In this document: positions 9,601-17,094 of the stretch, one piece after another
How the letters are laid out: each line of letters opens with the position of its first letter
How positions within the stretch are numbered: the first letter of the stretch is position 1
Assembly (NCBI RefSeq): GCF_043555835.1
Contig: NZ_JBIGHV010000002.1
Location: 186,001-250,000, forward strand
Direction: 5' to 3'
Origin: Pelomonas parva
GTDB taxonomy: Bacteria; Pseudomonadota; Gammaproteobacteria; Burkholderiales; Burkholderiaceae_C
Length of the DNA: 64,000 bases
Notes under the pieces: model-generated
Database searches by the model: none
Told to the model about the DNA's origin: nothing
Seen by the model: the letters and a program-made list of their open reading frames with translations, nothing else
Translations under genes and position numbers: made by a program

Positions 9601-12062
9601 GCTTCTTCGCCAGCGAGGCCGACGCGCTGGCCGTGGATGCCGTGGCTGTGGCGGTGTCGCGTGTCGCCGCCGATGGCACGCAGTCGGCGGTCGCCGATGC
9701 GGCGCTGTCCGACCTGGTCTCCGGCGGCAATGTCGTGCTGGTGCTCGGCGGCGCTGGCACGCTGGCGCTGAACGACGGTGGCAATGCCGACGGCCTGGCG
9801 CTTCAGTCGGGCGGCAATGTGCTGCTGGACGTGGGCGGCGACCTGGGTGTGCTCGCCGCGCTGCGCAGTTCGTCGGGCGCGATCAGCCTGCTGGCCGGCG
9901 CCAGCATCACCGTGGCCGCCGACGTGGCCATCACGCGCACCGGCCGCACGCTGGACGTGCAGGCCGGCGGCGCCGTGACCATGACGGCGGCGGCCAACCT
10001 CGCCGTCATCGACTCCGCCATCCGCGTGCAGGCCGGCGGCGACCTGACCGTCGGCGGAATCGCCGCCGGCCTGGGCCAGATCTCGCTGATCTCCACCGGC
10101 GGCAGCATCCTCGCGGCGGCGGGCCACAGCGGCAGCGAAGCCAGCGCCGCCCAGCTGCGCCTGTCGGCCGCCGTCGGCATCGGCACGGGCAGCGACCGCC
10201 TGGACATCGCCGTGCAGCGCGTCAGCGCCCGCGCGGCCGGTGGTGGCATCTGGCTGCAGGAGGCCGACGCCATCATCATCGGCGACACGGCCGCCTCGGT
10301 GCGTCGCGTCAGCGCGCTGGCCACCACCACGGCCACCATCGACGACGCGACGCAGTCTGACCTCGTCACCACCGGCGGCAACGGCAGCATCGCTTTGGCG
10401 ACGACTAACGGCAGCATCAACTTCGTAGACGGCACGGCACCTGCCGATGGCGGCAGCGTGACGGCCCATGGCACAGGCAGCGTCGCACTGAAGGCCGGCG
10501 GCGCGGCTGCGGTCGTTAACCTGCCGGCCGGTAGCATCGAGCAGCAGGGCCCGGTCAGCATCGACAGCGGCCTGAAGTTCGACGGCGCCGTCACCATCAC
10601 CGGCGGCCAGGGTGGCGGCCGTGGCGACGGCCCGGTGACGATAGGCGGCGCCATCGACGGCACGGCCGGCGGGGCGGCGGACCAACTGGTCGTCACCAGC
10701 GACGGCGCGGACGTCGTCTTCGGCGGCGCCATCGGCGCCACCGAGCGGCTCGGCGGCCTGGCCATCAACGACGCGCGCAACGTGCGCTTCGACGCGGACG
10801 TGAAGCTGGCCGGCGACCTGACGCTGCAGGCTTCCGGCAAGGTGGAATTCAAGGGCGGGCTGGACCTGAGCAGCGGGTCTCTGAGCATCGTCGGCGCGAC
10901 GGAGCTGGTCATCGGCAACGTCGTCATCACGAGCGGCAACGCCGTCATCCGCGTGGATGCGCTGACGCTGTCCGGCCTCATCAGCGGCAGCGCGGCTGCC
11001 CGGCTGGAGCTGGCGGGCGCGGCCGGTGGTGTCAGCGTGGGCGGTACCGGCATGGGCCTGGCGCTGAGTGCTGCGCAGCTGGGCGCCATGCAGGGCTTCG
11101 GCCAGGTGCTGATCGGTCGCAGCGACCAGGGCGCGACTGCCGTCGACGTGGCCACGCTGGGCACGCTGGCCACGCCGCACCTGACGCTGGCCGGCGCCAG
11201 CCTCGACCTGCAGGGCGGCAGCACCGGCCTGAACGCGGCCGTGACGCTGCTTGACCTGAGTGCCGGGCAAGACCTGGCACTCGCCGGTCGGCTGGCGCTG
11301 GCAGCGGCGGGTGCAGATATGCGGGCTACGGCCGGCGGCGCGCTGCGCATGGCGACCGATGGCGTGCTGGCCACGCAGGCGGGCGAGGTGCGGCTGCAGG
11401 CGGCCGGTGACCTGCGCATCGGCCAGATCGACACGCGTGCCAGCGGCGGTGGCGCCATGGCGGCGGTCGTGCTGGCTTCGACGATGGGCACGATCAGCGA
11501 GGCCAATGCCGACGCGGCGGCCGACGTGTTCGCCGATGTGCTGACGCTGCGCGGCCGGGGCCCGGCGCTGAGCGGTGGTGCGTCGGAGGCACCTGCGGCG
11601 TTGGACGTGCAGGCCGACAAGCTGGACGTGGATGCGCCGCGCGGTGTTGTGCTGCGTGACAGCGCGAGCAACGGCCGCACGGCGTTCAATCTGCTGGACG
11701 GCGACCAGCTTTATCAGCAATTGGTGGCGCTGGGTTCACCGTCGCGTCAGGCCAGCGTGGCCGCCGTGCCTGATCAGCCGTCGGCTGCTACGGCCGATGC
11801 CTGGGGTTGGCTGAATGCGCTGAAGACGCTTCAGGAGTCGCGCGACACGACGCTGGCGGTGGGAGGCTCGGGGCCGACGATGTCGGCGCTGTTGGCGGCG
11901 CCGGTGCGGGGGGAGGCGTCTGCCGTGTTCGCGGCGGATTCGGCGCCGTTGTTGGCGAGTCAGCTGGCGGCGTTGCTGAGTCTGGACGTTTCACCGGTTG
12001 TGGTGGAGCCGGTGGCTGACGGTGCGCGGTTCCGGGTGTGGTCGGAGGAGTTGGTGGTGTGA
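3636..12062 (+). CDS. LEPR-XLL motif giant repeat protein (2808 aa)
   Basis: The GTG start at 3636 follows an AAGGA ribosome-binding site at about 3623-3627. The first ~33 residues are basic (MKLRSLLPRRWRE) with no hydrophobic core, so there is no ordinary Sec signal. The motif LEPRVLLSAD lies at residues 34-43. This is the LEPR-XLL signature found at the N-terminus of large bacterial repeat proteins; its role is not established. The rest is Cys-poor beta-repeat sequence with a recurring module of roughly 200-250 residues: a GGVFI/GGIYL-x-E-x-DAL-x-V block, an RV-x-x-DG block, and L-S-S-x-x-x-L-V-L-x-x-GG. The last ~700 residues match the preceding gene and end in FRVWSEELVV. A surface or biofilm-matrix role is inferred from size, composition and the adjacent exopolysaccharide operon. 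The secretion route is unknown. Confidence 0.85.
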   Translation: MKLRSLLPRRWREAAPSAPLAVKPSARAWHLEALEPRVLLSADPVLGAVLIALPPDTGAAGDADGAYQPEAIDAATLIAQGKSVIGTPGSSDTIRIGNADGSPVIVGGDLTLYADGPGGEILQDGDLFVAGNYTAFGSGHTNVLNGNVTAGGSYTNADSVRISGSLTIESGGSIALGGNNTHYLGGNSSGTTDQLTLKAATNGNINIYSAVDDGSEGGDLLSGLTITQANNVTFHEAVEVNGNLTITAGGIVTFAQGITLGSGGNLTVLGADRVVFNGSVLLQQGGSILLEADSIDMLSGALGSGAIAGTGTVTLRPSTLSTPMDLFYLPGVPTAGALQLTAAEMKAFGSGFTQYTFGWSASGHAVAGSGDVRVGTAEDVGPVVGGSLTVFGNHITAVNAEDSPERGLKLGPAKSLVLDARANITLNNFTEVDTVTMTSATGLIQQVDLQPGDGVSEPLRALSLTATAVTGVNLPNLEVNQLDVVNSGQGNIVLSENAARSTSRFSDTAIDGSVTVLRLAQTGLTGTNGISLTSQAGVSSNDGSARPGNITLAAGAGISLATSGALSISALGTGSDISLLAPIAVQGGAVTLSAADAFSASVAAPITASGPSAVAISSGTGSLTLAANVTTVGGSLTLSGGAALDLSGITLNAGPSGAIALQSVGDLKVGIINAASSITLSSTGGAILDALAGDAANLVGEAAIVSLTALNGVGTGSAPLRTAIGSLTATVSGTTGGIFIAEETALTVTSSGLTTAGSGAVVVRNAASDLTVQGPVHANGTGHILLESMAFNLYVQSDVLAQGGSISLLAAGAVAATGTEVRTRSAGQTLDLRAGTSLSAGAATVLATAGGHLRLQAPFVTLSSVDAGTGTVAVVATQDVAATTGTTLTAGAARLQAGGSIGTGGVPLALHVAQLAASAGGAMVLNETDDISVGSVADPAVNRVGALGTVTALTPSSALAGLSNSNGVIVLTAGGAVSLDSAVNATSIAGSHVRVGAGGALAVNAAVASTGGLVTLQAGGAITHAATGSVTTAAQVIDEQAGGAITLAAGTTVNTAGGRLRMEAGGVLTLGQLSAGNAEAWLQGTHIVSAAGNGIDLVASDARLISTGTGTSDGIGSAANAVSLQVQRLAAQSAGAGGVFISEADAVIVDAIAASSFTRVQADGTLAMRPAEAELRGISSAAGLVMSAGGNLVVGVAVTAQRMHLSAGNDLVVGLLSGGLTSGGVITLAAARDLHVQDNVNAAAGLDLSAGRDLLMNPGVSATAQGAALLQAVRDVRVGVVDVGSTKSLTINAGGSLTDADAAGDSSVNLKAGKLVLIATAGIGQAGNAVETAADYLGASAGGGVFIDETDGLAINGALGTNFGTVQRVGADGSVSTLTATEVQGLSSGNSPLVLRLLGGALTVDAAVQSQGGAIRLDATGAVTLNAAVASNGGALSLLAGGAVTQAAAGSVRSSGGAIDAQAGGAWTQAQGSRVASGGGALRLAATGALALAELDAGSGAMSVTASQVKDLAGDGATTADLTAASLVLRTTGTAATDGVGSGADALDIAVQSLGVATAGGGIYLSQVSGALVVDSLPAFSGSRVQTDGTVATAAVTDAALAGLSSSDSLVLAGGGNLSFNAASGATGSVLVTSAGDLTVGAVLSGLIVSLNAGNDLLLNANLSSTGSTRSLDLQAVRDLTQAQGTSLQTANGVIALQAGRDITLEALNAGTAGAALIAGGAIVDGDTAGDTETDITASALRLTAGGAAGTAANALETAVTSLSASAALLSLVQTQALTIDRVATSLQRVSSTGSLSAVDLGAQEDLLTANGTLLLTVNSGDLTINGGTASTEQAVNAGGSLLLRAVSGSVAVKAGITAAGDASLRAGGELNFTAGGDVTLAGAGSLDAEAGAGLTMADGSVFTSGTGSLRLSAVLNLSVGALQTGGDVSLLARSITDAGGTETDVTARALRVLTTGTGTTQGFGTGAAPLQLQVATLAASIAGTGAGGFFASEADALAVDAVAVAVSRVAADGTQSAVADAALSDLVSGGNVVLVLGGAGTLALNDGGNADGLALQSGGNVLLDVGGDLGVLAALRSSSGAISLLAGASITVAADVAITRTGRTLDVQAGGAVTMTAAANLAVIDSAIRVQAGGDLTVGGIAAGLGQISLISTGGSILAAAGHSGSEASAAQLRLSAAVGIGTGSDRLDIAVQRVSARAAGGGIWLQEADAIIIGDTAASVRRVSALATTTATIDDATQSDLVTTGGNGSIALATTNGSINFVDGTAPADGGSVTAHGTGSVALKAGGAAAVVNLPAGSIEQQGPVSIDSGLKFDGAVTITGGQGGGRGDGPVTIGGAIDGTAGGAADQLVVTSDGADVVFGGAIGATERLGGLAINDARNVRFDADVKLAGDLTLQASGKVEFKGGLDLSSGSLSIVGATELVIGNVVITSGNAVIRVDALTLSGLISGSAAARLELAGAAGGVSVGGTGMGLALSAAQLGAMQGFGQVLIGRSDQGATAVDVATLGTLATPHLTLAGASLDLQGGSTGLNAAVTLLDLSAGQDLALAGRLALAAAGADMRATAGGALRMATDGVLATQAGEVRLQAAGDLRIGQIDTRASGGGAMAAVVLASTMGTISEANADAAADVFADVLTLRGRGPALSGGASEAPAALDVQADKLDVDAPRGVVLRDSASNGRTAFNLLDGDQLYQQLVALGSPSRQASVAAVPDQPSAATADAWGWLNALKTLQESRDTTLAVGGSGPTMSALLAAPVRGEASAVFAADSAPLLASQLAALLSLDVSPVVVEPVADGARFRVWSEELVV

Positions 12063-12081
12063 CGGTGGGTTTGTGAGCCTG

Positions 12082-12144
12082 GGCGGGTCATGACCCGCCG
12101 TTTGGTGGCGTCATGCCGACCGGCTTGGCGGGGCGCGACCCGCC
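12082..12144. repeat. REP-like palindromes between convergent genes
   Basis: GGCGGGTCATGACCCGCC at 12082-12099 is a perfect 18-bp palindrome. A second copy, GGCGGG-GCGCGA-CCCGCC followed by CTACGG, lies at about 12127-12144. Both contain the GGCGGGTC...GACCCGCC core typical of short repeated intergenic palindromes in high-GC proteobacteria. They fill the 95-bp gap between the stops of two convergent transcription units, so they may also end transcription in both directions, although no T-run follows. Confidence 0.55.
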
Positions 12145-12157
12145 CTACGGCGGCAGG

Positions 12158-12712
12158 TCAGTCGAAGGTCTTGGCGTCAACCAGAAGCGGCGCCGCCACA
12201 TCCTTGGCCGACAGCTGCGGCGTGATGCCATCCAGCGGCCACTGAATGCCGATGGCCGGGTCGTCCCAGCGCACGGCGCCTTCGCACTCGGGGGCGTAGC
12301 GGCCGCTGGTCTTGTAGAGGAAGTCGGCGGTCTCGCTGATGACGACGAAGCCATGGGCGAAGCCGGGCGGAATCCACAGCTGGCGGTGGTTCTCGGAGGT
12401 CAGCTCGTAGCCGACCCAGCGGCCAAAGTTGGGGCTGGAGCGGCGCATGTCCACGGCGACATCGAAGACCGCGCCGGAGGTGCAGCGCACCAGCTTGCCT
12501 TGCGCATGCGGGTCGAGCTGGTAGTGCAGGCCGCGCAGCACGCCGCGCGAGGATCGGGAGTGGTTGTCCTGCACGAAATGCACGTCGTAGCCCAGCGCGG
12601 CGTTGAAGCGCGCCTCGTTCCAGCTTTCGGTGAAGAAGCCGCGGGCGTCGCCGAAGACCTTGGGTTCGACGACCAGCACCTCGGGCAGGGCGGTGGGGGT
12701 GACGGTCAACAT
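12158..12712 (-). CDS. rfbC: dTDP-4-dehydrorhamnose 3,5-epimerase
   Basis: This 184-aa protein has the usual RmlC length. It epimerises dTDP-4-keto-6-deoxyglucose at C3 and C5, the third step of dTDP-L-rhamnose synthesis in the cytoplasm. Family marks are GDARGFFTESWN near the N-terminus, the catalytic-His loop RGVLRGLHYQ, GKLVRC-x-x-GAVFDVAVD, and PPGFAHGFVV. The C-terminus is divergent and slightly short but complete. Its ATG overlaps the rfbA stop by one base (TGATG), implying translational coupling. It is the last gene of the exopolysaccharide operon. Confidence 0.96.
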   Translation of the reverse strand: MLTVTPTALPEVLVVEPKVFGDARGFFTESWNEARFNAALGYDVHFVQDNHSRSSRGVLRGLHYQLDPHAQGKLVRCTSGAVFDVAVDMRRSSPNFGRWVGYELTSENHRQLWIPPGFAHGFVVISETADFLYKTSGRYAPECEGAVRWDDPAIGIQWPLDGITPQLSAKDVAAPLLVDAKTFD

Positions 12713-13599
12713 CAGAAGGCGCGCGAGTCGGTCAGCAGCTTGAGCAAGTATTGGCCGTAGCCGTTCTTGGCCAACGGCTTGGCCAGGGCTTCCAACTGGA
12801 CGGCGTCGATCCAGCCGGCACGGAAGGCGATTTCCTCCGGGCAGGCGACCTTCAGGCCCTGGCGCTTTTCGAGCGTGGCGATGAACTGGCCGGCTTCCAT
12901 CAGACTGTCGTGCGTGCCGGTGTCCAGCCAGGCATAGCCGCGGCCCATGATCTCGACGTTGAGCTGGCCGCGCTTGAGGTACTCGGCGTTGACGTCGGTG
13001 ATCTCCAACTCGCCGCGCGGGCTGGGCTTGATGTTGGCGGCGATGTCGCAGACCTGTTCGTCGTAGAAGTACAGGCCGGTGACGGCGTAGTTGCTCTTGG
13101 GCGCCTTGGGCTTTTCTTCGATGGACAGCGCGCGCTTGTTGGCGTCGAAGTCGACGACGCCATAGCGCTCGGGGTCGTGCACGTGATAGGCGAACACGCT
13201 GGCGCCGCTGTCGCGCTGGGTGGCGCTGTCGAGCAGGCCGGCGAAGTCGTGGCCGTAGAAGATGTTGTCGCCCAGCACCAGCGCGCTGGGGTGGCCGTCG
13301 ACGAAGTCGCGACCCAGGATGAAGGCCTGGGCCAGGCCGTCCGGGCTGGGTTGCACGCAGTAGCTGATGTTGATGCCCCAGCGCGAGCCGTCGCCCAGCA
13401 GCGACTCGAAGCGCGGCGTGTCCTGCGGCGTGCTGATGATGAGCACGTCGCGGATGCCCGCGAGCATCAGCGTGCTCAGCGGGTAATAGACCATGGGCTT
13501 GTCGTAGACCGGCAGCAGCTGCTTGCTGACGGCCAGCGTGGCCGGGTGCAGGCGCGTGCCGGACCCTCCGGCGAGGATGATGCCTTTGCGGTTCGTCAT
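12712..13599 (-). CDS. rfbA: Glucose-1-phosphate thymidylyltransferase
   Basis: This 295-aa RmlA makes dTDP-glucose from glucose-1-phosphate and dTTP, the first step of dTDP-L-rhamnose synthesis. It begins MTNRKGIILAGGSGTRLHP, with the nucleotidyltransferase signature GGSGTRL. It also shows LLPVYDKPMVYYPLSTLMLAGI, QPSPDGLAQAFILG, LGDNIFYGHD and VEIMGRGYAWLDTGTHDSL. Length and order of motifs are normal. The start lies 8 bp downstream of the rfbD stop on the minus strand, and the stop overlaps the rfbC start. Confidence 0.97.
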   Translation of the reverse strand: MTNRKGIILAGGSGTRLHPATLAVSKQLLPVYDKPMVYYPLSTLMLAGIRDVLIISTPQDTPRFESLLGDGSRWGINISYCVQPSPDGLAQAFILGRDFVDGHPSALVLGDNIFYGHDFAGLLDSATQRDSGASVFAYHVHDPERYGVVDFDANKRALSIEEKPKAPKSNYAVTGLYFYDEQVCDIAANIKPSPRGELEITDVNAEYLKRGQLNVEIMGRGYAWLDTGTHDSLMEAGQFIATLEKRQGLKVACPEEIAFRAGWIDAVQLEALAKPLAKNGYGQYLLKLLTDSRAF

Positions 13600-13607
13600 G
13601 ATTGGCC

Positions 13608-14489
13608 TTAAAGGATTTCAGTGAGCATGCGCTCGACGCCCTGCTGCCAGTGGGGCAGGCTCAGGCCGAAGCGTTGCTGCAGCTTGGCGGTGGACAGGCG
13701 CGAGTTCAGCGGGCGCTGGGCGGGCGTGGGGTAGTCGCTGGTCGGGATCGGCAGGATCTGGTCCGGCGCGACCTTGATGGGCTTGCCCTGCTTGCGTGCG
13801 AACTCGATGACGAAGCGGGCGTAGTCGTGCCAGTTCGTCTCGCCACCGGCGACCGCGTGGTAGGTGCCGCTCAAGCCCGGATTGGCGCGGGCGGCGCGCA
13901 GCATGTGGGCCGTCAGGTCGGCCAGCAGGTCGGCGCCGGTGGGCGCGCCGATCTGGTCGGCAATGACCTTGAGCTGCTCGCGCTCGGCGGCCAGGCGCAG
14001 CATGGTCTTGGCGAAGTTGCCGCCGCGGGCGGCATAGACCCAGCTGGTGCGCAGGATCAGGTGCTGGCAGCCGCTGGCGCGGATGGCGTCCTCACCCTCG
14101 GCCTTGGTGACGCCGTAGACGCTCAGCGGCGCGATGGGGGCCTCTTCGTCACGCGGCTGATCGCCGCTGCCGTCGAAGACGTAGTCGGTCGAGTAGTGCA
14201 CCAACAGCGCGCCCAGGCGCTTGGCCTCGATGGCGAGCAGGGCGGGCGTGGTGGCATTGATCTGGCGGGCGAGGTCGGGCTCGCTCTCGGCCTTGTCGAC
14301 GGCGGTGTGGGCGGCGGAGTTGACGATGACCTGGGGGGCCAGCGCCTGCACGCGGGCAAGCAACTCGTCGGGCTTGGTGAAGTCGCCGCCGTCGTCGAAG
14401 TCCAGGGCCGTGACCTCGCCGGCCACGGCCAGCGAGCGTTGCAGTTCCCAGCCGACCTGGCCGCCTTTGCCGAGGAGAAGAATCTTCAT
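13608..14489 (-). CDS. rfbD: dTDP-4-dehydrorhamnose reductase
   Basis: This 293-aa RmlD carries out the NAD(P)H-dependent last step to dTDP-L-rhamnose. It is an extended short-chain dehydrogenase: MKILLLGKGGQVG at the N-terminus (nucleotide-binding GxxGxxG), HYSTDYVFDG in the middle, and YGVTKAEGEDAI with the catalytic Tyr-x-x-x-Lys. The frame extends 17 codons upstream to 14540, but the ATG at 14489 is preferred. It gives the standard N-terminus and is preceded by GAGGGG, a good ribosome-binding site. That site lies in an inverted-repeat region (14495-14536). Confidence 0.96.
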   Translation of the reverse strand: MKILLLGKGGQVGWELQRSLAVAGEVTALDFDDGGDFTKPDELLARVQALAPQVIVNSAAHTAVDKAESEPDLARQINATTPALLAIEAKRLGALLVHYSTDYVFDGSGDQPRDEEAPIAPLSVYGVTKAEGEDAIRASGCQHLILRTSWVYAARGGNFAKTMLRLAAEREQLKVIADQIGAPTGADLLADLTAHMLRAARANPGLSGTYHAVAGGETNWHDYARFVIEFARKQGKPIKVAPDQILPIPTSDYPTPAQRPLNSRLSTAKLQQRFGLSLPHWQQGVERMLTEIL

Positions 14490-14494
14490 GTCTG

Positions 14495-14536
14495 CCCCTC
14501 GTCCGCCGGGTACGTCGGACGATCCCCCGAGGGGAT
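14495..14536 (-). promoter_or_regulatory. Possible RNA switch covering the rfbD ribosome-binding site
   Basis: Two mutually exclusive structures can form in the rfbB-rfbD spacer on the minus-strand transcript. One pairs CCCCTC with GAGGGG (14495-14500 with 14529-14534), enclosing an inner CGTCCG/CGGACG stem (14500-14505 with 14516-14521), and would hide the ribosome-binding site of rfbD. The other is a perfect small hairpin ATCCCC-CGA-GGGGAT at 14522-14536 that would free it. The pairing is read directly from the sequence; the regulatory role is inference. Confidence 0.3.
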
Positions 14537-14574
14537 GCATGACCGGCTTGGCGCGGCCCGGCGCTCGGTCATGC

Positions 14575-15636
14575 TCATGCTGCGCTGTATTGCTTGGAGA
14601 CCCAGTCCTTGTAGGCGCCGCTTTGTACGCGGGCGACCCACTCGGGGTTGTCGAGGTACCACTGCACCGTCTTGCGGATGCCGGTCTCGAAGGTCTCGGC
14701 CGGGCGCCAGCCCAGGTCGCGCTCGATCTTGCGGGCGTCGATGGCGTAGCGGCGGTCGTGGCCGGGGCGGTCCTTCACATAAGTGATGAGGCGCGCATAG
14801 GGGCCGGCCGGGTCGGGCCTCAGTTCGTCCAGCAGGGCGCAGACGATCCTGACGATGTCGATGTTGGCCTGCTCGTTCCAGCCGCCGATGTTGTAGGTCT
14901 CGCCCAGCTTGCCGCCGGCCAGCACGGCGCGGATGCCGCTGCAGTGGTCGGTCACATAGAGCCAGTCGCGGATCTGCTGGCCGTCGCCATAGACGGGCAG
15001 GGGCTTGCCCGCCAGCGCGTTGACGATCATCAGCGGGATCAGCTTCTCGGGGAAGTGATAGGGCCCGTAGTTGTTGGAGCAGTTGGTCGTGACGACCGGC
15101 AGGCCATAGGTGTGGTGCCAGGCGCGCACGAGGTGGTCGCTGGCGGCCTTGCTGGCCGAGTAGGGGCTGTTCGGCTCGTAGGGGTTGGTCTCGGCGAAGG
15201 GCGGGTCATCAGCCTTCAGCGAGCCATAGACCTCGTCGGTCGAGACGTGATGGAAGCGGAAAGCGGCCTTGGCCTCGGCTTCCAGCGCGCCCCAGTAGGC
15301 GCGGGCAGCTTCCAGCAGCGTGAAGGTGCCGTCGACATTGGTCTTCATGAAAGCGCCGGGGCCGCTGATGGAGCGGTCCACATGGCTCTCGGCCGCGAAG
15401 TGCACGATGGCCCGCGGCTTTTGCGTGGCCAGCAGGCTGTCGATCAGCGCGCGGTCACAGATGTCGCCCTTGACGAAGATGTGGCGGGCGTCGCCGTCCA
15501 GTGATGCGAGGTTTTCGAGGTTGCCGGCATAGGTCAGCACGTCGAGGTTGACGACGGGCTCGTCCGACTGGCGCAGCCAGTCGAGCACGAAGTTGCTGCC
15601 GATGAAGCCGGCGCCGCCGGTGACGAGGATGGTCAT
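14575..15636 (-). CDS. rfbB: dTDP-glucose 4,6-dehydratase
   Basis: This 353-aa RmlB is an NAD+-dependent enzyme that converts dTDP-glucose to dTDP-4-keto-6-deoxyglucose, the second step of the rhamnose pathway. It begins MTILVTGGAGFIGSNFV (Rossmann GxxGxxG). It also has DVLTYAGNL, HFAAESHVDRSI, the catalytic STDEVYG and YSASKAASDHLV (Tyr-x-x-x-Lys), and NCSNNYGPYHFPEKLIPL. Length is typical. It lies 3 bp downstream of the manC start on the minus strand side, and 85 bp separate it from rfbD, the largest gap in the operon. Confidence 0.97.
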   Translation of the reverse strand: MTILVTGGAGFIGSNFVLDWLRQSDEPVVNLDVLTYAGNLENLASLDGDARHIFVKGDICDRALIDSLLATQKPRAIVHFAAESHVDRSISGPGAFMKTNVDGTFTLLEAARAYWGALEAEAKAAFRFHHVSTDEVYGSLKADDPPFAETNPYEPNSPYSASKAASDHLVRAWHHTYGLPVVTTNCSNNYGPYHFPEKLIPLMIVNALAGKPLPVYGDGQQIRDWLYVTDHCSGIRAVLAGGKLGETYNIGGWNEQANIDIVRIVCALLDELRPDPAGPYARLITYVKDRPGHDRRYAIDARKIERDLGWRPAETFETGIRKTVQWYLDNPEWVARVQSGAYKDWVSKQYSAA

Positions 15637-15639
15637 GGT

Positions 15640-17082
15640 TCAGGCCCTGCCGTAGGTGTCTTCGAAGCGGACGATGTCGTCCTCGCCCAGGTATGAGCCG
15701 GACTGGACTTCGATGATTTCCAGCGGCACCTTGCCGGGGTTGGCCAGGCGGTGCGTTTGCCCCAACGGGATGTAGGTGGACTGGTTCTCGGTCAGCAGGA
15801 TGGTCTTGTCGCCGTTGACGATCTCGGCGGTGCCGCTGACGACGATCCAGTGCTCGGCGCGATGGTGGTGCATCTGCAGGCTCAGGGACGCGCCCGGCTT
15901 GACCATGATGCGCTTGACCTGGTGGCGCGGGCCGTTGTCGATGCTGTCGTACCAGCCCCAGGGGCGGTGCACCTTGCGGTGCAGCGCGTGCTCGCCGCGC
16001 TGCTCGGCGCCCAGGCGGTTGACGATCTGCTTGACCTCCTGGCTGCGCGAGCGGTCGCTGACCAGCACGGCGTCGGGCGTCTCGACGACCACGATGTCCT
16101 TCAGGCCGACCACGCCGACCAGGCGGCTGGTGGCGTGCACGAGGGTGTTCTGGCTGTCGGCAATGATCGCGTCACCGACAAAGGCGTTGCCGTTCTCGTC
16201 CTTGTCCGCCACCTGCCAGACGGCTTCCCAGGCGCCGAGGTCGTTCCAGCCGGCGTCCAGCGCCACCATGCGCAGCGGGATGTCGGTGCCCGGGCAGCGC
16301 TCCATAACGGCGTAGTCCACAGACTCACTGGGTACGAGTGCGAATTCCGCCTTGCCGGGTCGCACGAACTTGGCGTCGGTCTTGCGCACGGCCCAGGCGG
16401 CCCGCGTCGTCTCCAGGATGTCGGGGCGGAAGCGCTCCAGCGCCTTGACCCAGACGCTGGCCCGCAGCACGAACATGCCGCTGTTCCAGTAGTAGTCGCC
16501 CTCGGCGAGGTAGCGCTGTGCGGTCGCCAGGTCGGGCTTCTCGACGAACTGGGCCACGGCCAGGCCGCCGGCATCGCCTTGCGTGCGGATGTAGCCGTAG
16601 CCGGTCTCGGGCCGGTCGGGCGTGATGCCCAGGATGGTGATGCCACCCTCGGCGGCAATGCGGACGGCGTCCTGCAGCGCGGCCGTGAAGGCGGCGCCAT
16701 TCGTGACGGTCTGGTCGGCGGGCGTGACGACGAGCACGGGGTCGTTGCCACCTTCGAGTGCGGCCAGCGCCGCCAGCGTCAGCGCAGGCGCGGTGTTACG
16801 GCCCAGGGGTTCGAGCAGCACGCTGCTGGGTTCCTGTTTCGTTTCGCGCAACTGGTCCAGCACCAGAAAGCGGTGCTCTTCGTTGCCGACGATGCAGGGG
16901 TCGGCCAGTTCGAATTCGGGCGAGGCCAGCGCCGCCAGGCGGCGCGCTGCCAGCTGGAACAGGCTCTCGTTGCCGGACAGCACGAGGAACTGCTTGGGAT
17001 AGCCGGCGCGGGACAGCGGCCAGAGCCGGGTGCCGGAGCCGCCGGCCATGATGACGGGCAGTACGGAGGTCTTGGAAGCCAT
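15640..17082 (-). CDS. manC: Bifunctional mannose-1-phosphate guanylyltransferase / mannose-6-phosphate isomerase
   Basis: This 480-aa type II phosphomannose isomerase/GMP produces GDP-mannose for polysaccharide synthesis. The N-terminal nucleotidyltransferase domain shows VIMAGGSGTRLWPLSR and YPKQF, then EPLGRNTAPA, FVEKPD and YYWNSGMFV. The C-terminal cupin isomerase domain has RPWGWYDSID, QVKRIMVKPGASLSLQ and HHHRAEHWIVVSGTA. Both halves appear intact. The manC name is by family; algA, xanB and cpsB are equivalents in other systems. It sits 12 bp after galE in the operon. Confidence 0.95.
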   Translation of the reverse strand: MASKTSVLPVIMAGGSGTRLWPLSRAGYPKQFLVLSGNESLFQLAARRLAALASPEFELADPCIVGNEEHRFLVLDQLRETKQEPSSVLLEPLGRNTAPALTLAALAALEGGNDPVLVVTPADQTVTNGAAFTAALQDAVRIAAEGGITILGITPDRPETGYGYIRTQGDAGGLAVAQFVEKPDLATAQRYLAEGDYYWNSGMFVLRASVWVKALERFRPDILETTRAAWAVRKTDAKFVRPGKAEFALVPSESVDYAVMERCPGTDIPLRMVALDAGWNDLGAWEAVWQVADKDENGNAFVGDAIIADSQNTLVHATSRLVGVVGLKDIVVVETPDAVLVSDRSRSQEVKQIVNRLGAEQRGEHALHRKVHRPWGWYDSIDNGPRHQVKRIMVKPGASLSLQMHHHRAEHWIVVSGTAEIVNGDKTILLTENQSTYIPLGQTHRLANPGKVPLEIIEVQSGSYLGEDDIVRFEDTYGRA

Positions 17083-17094
17083 GATGCTTTTAGT

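Noticed and set aside
6606..11720. A 1704-codon open frame on the minus strand
   Set aside because: Antisense shadow of the LEPR-XLL gene; His/Arg/Gln/Gly-rich translation with no family features.
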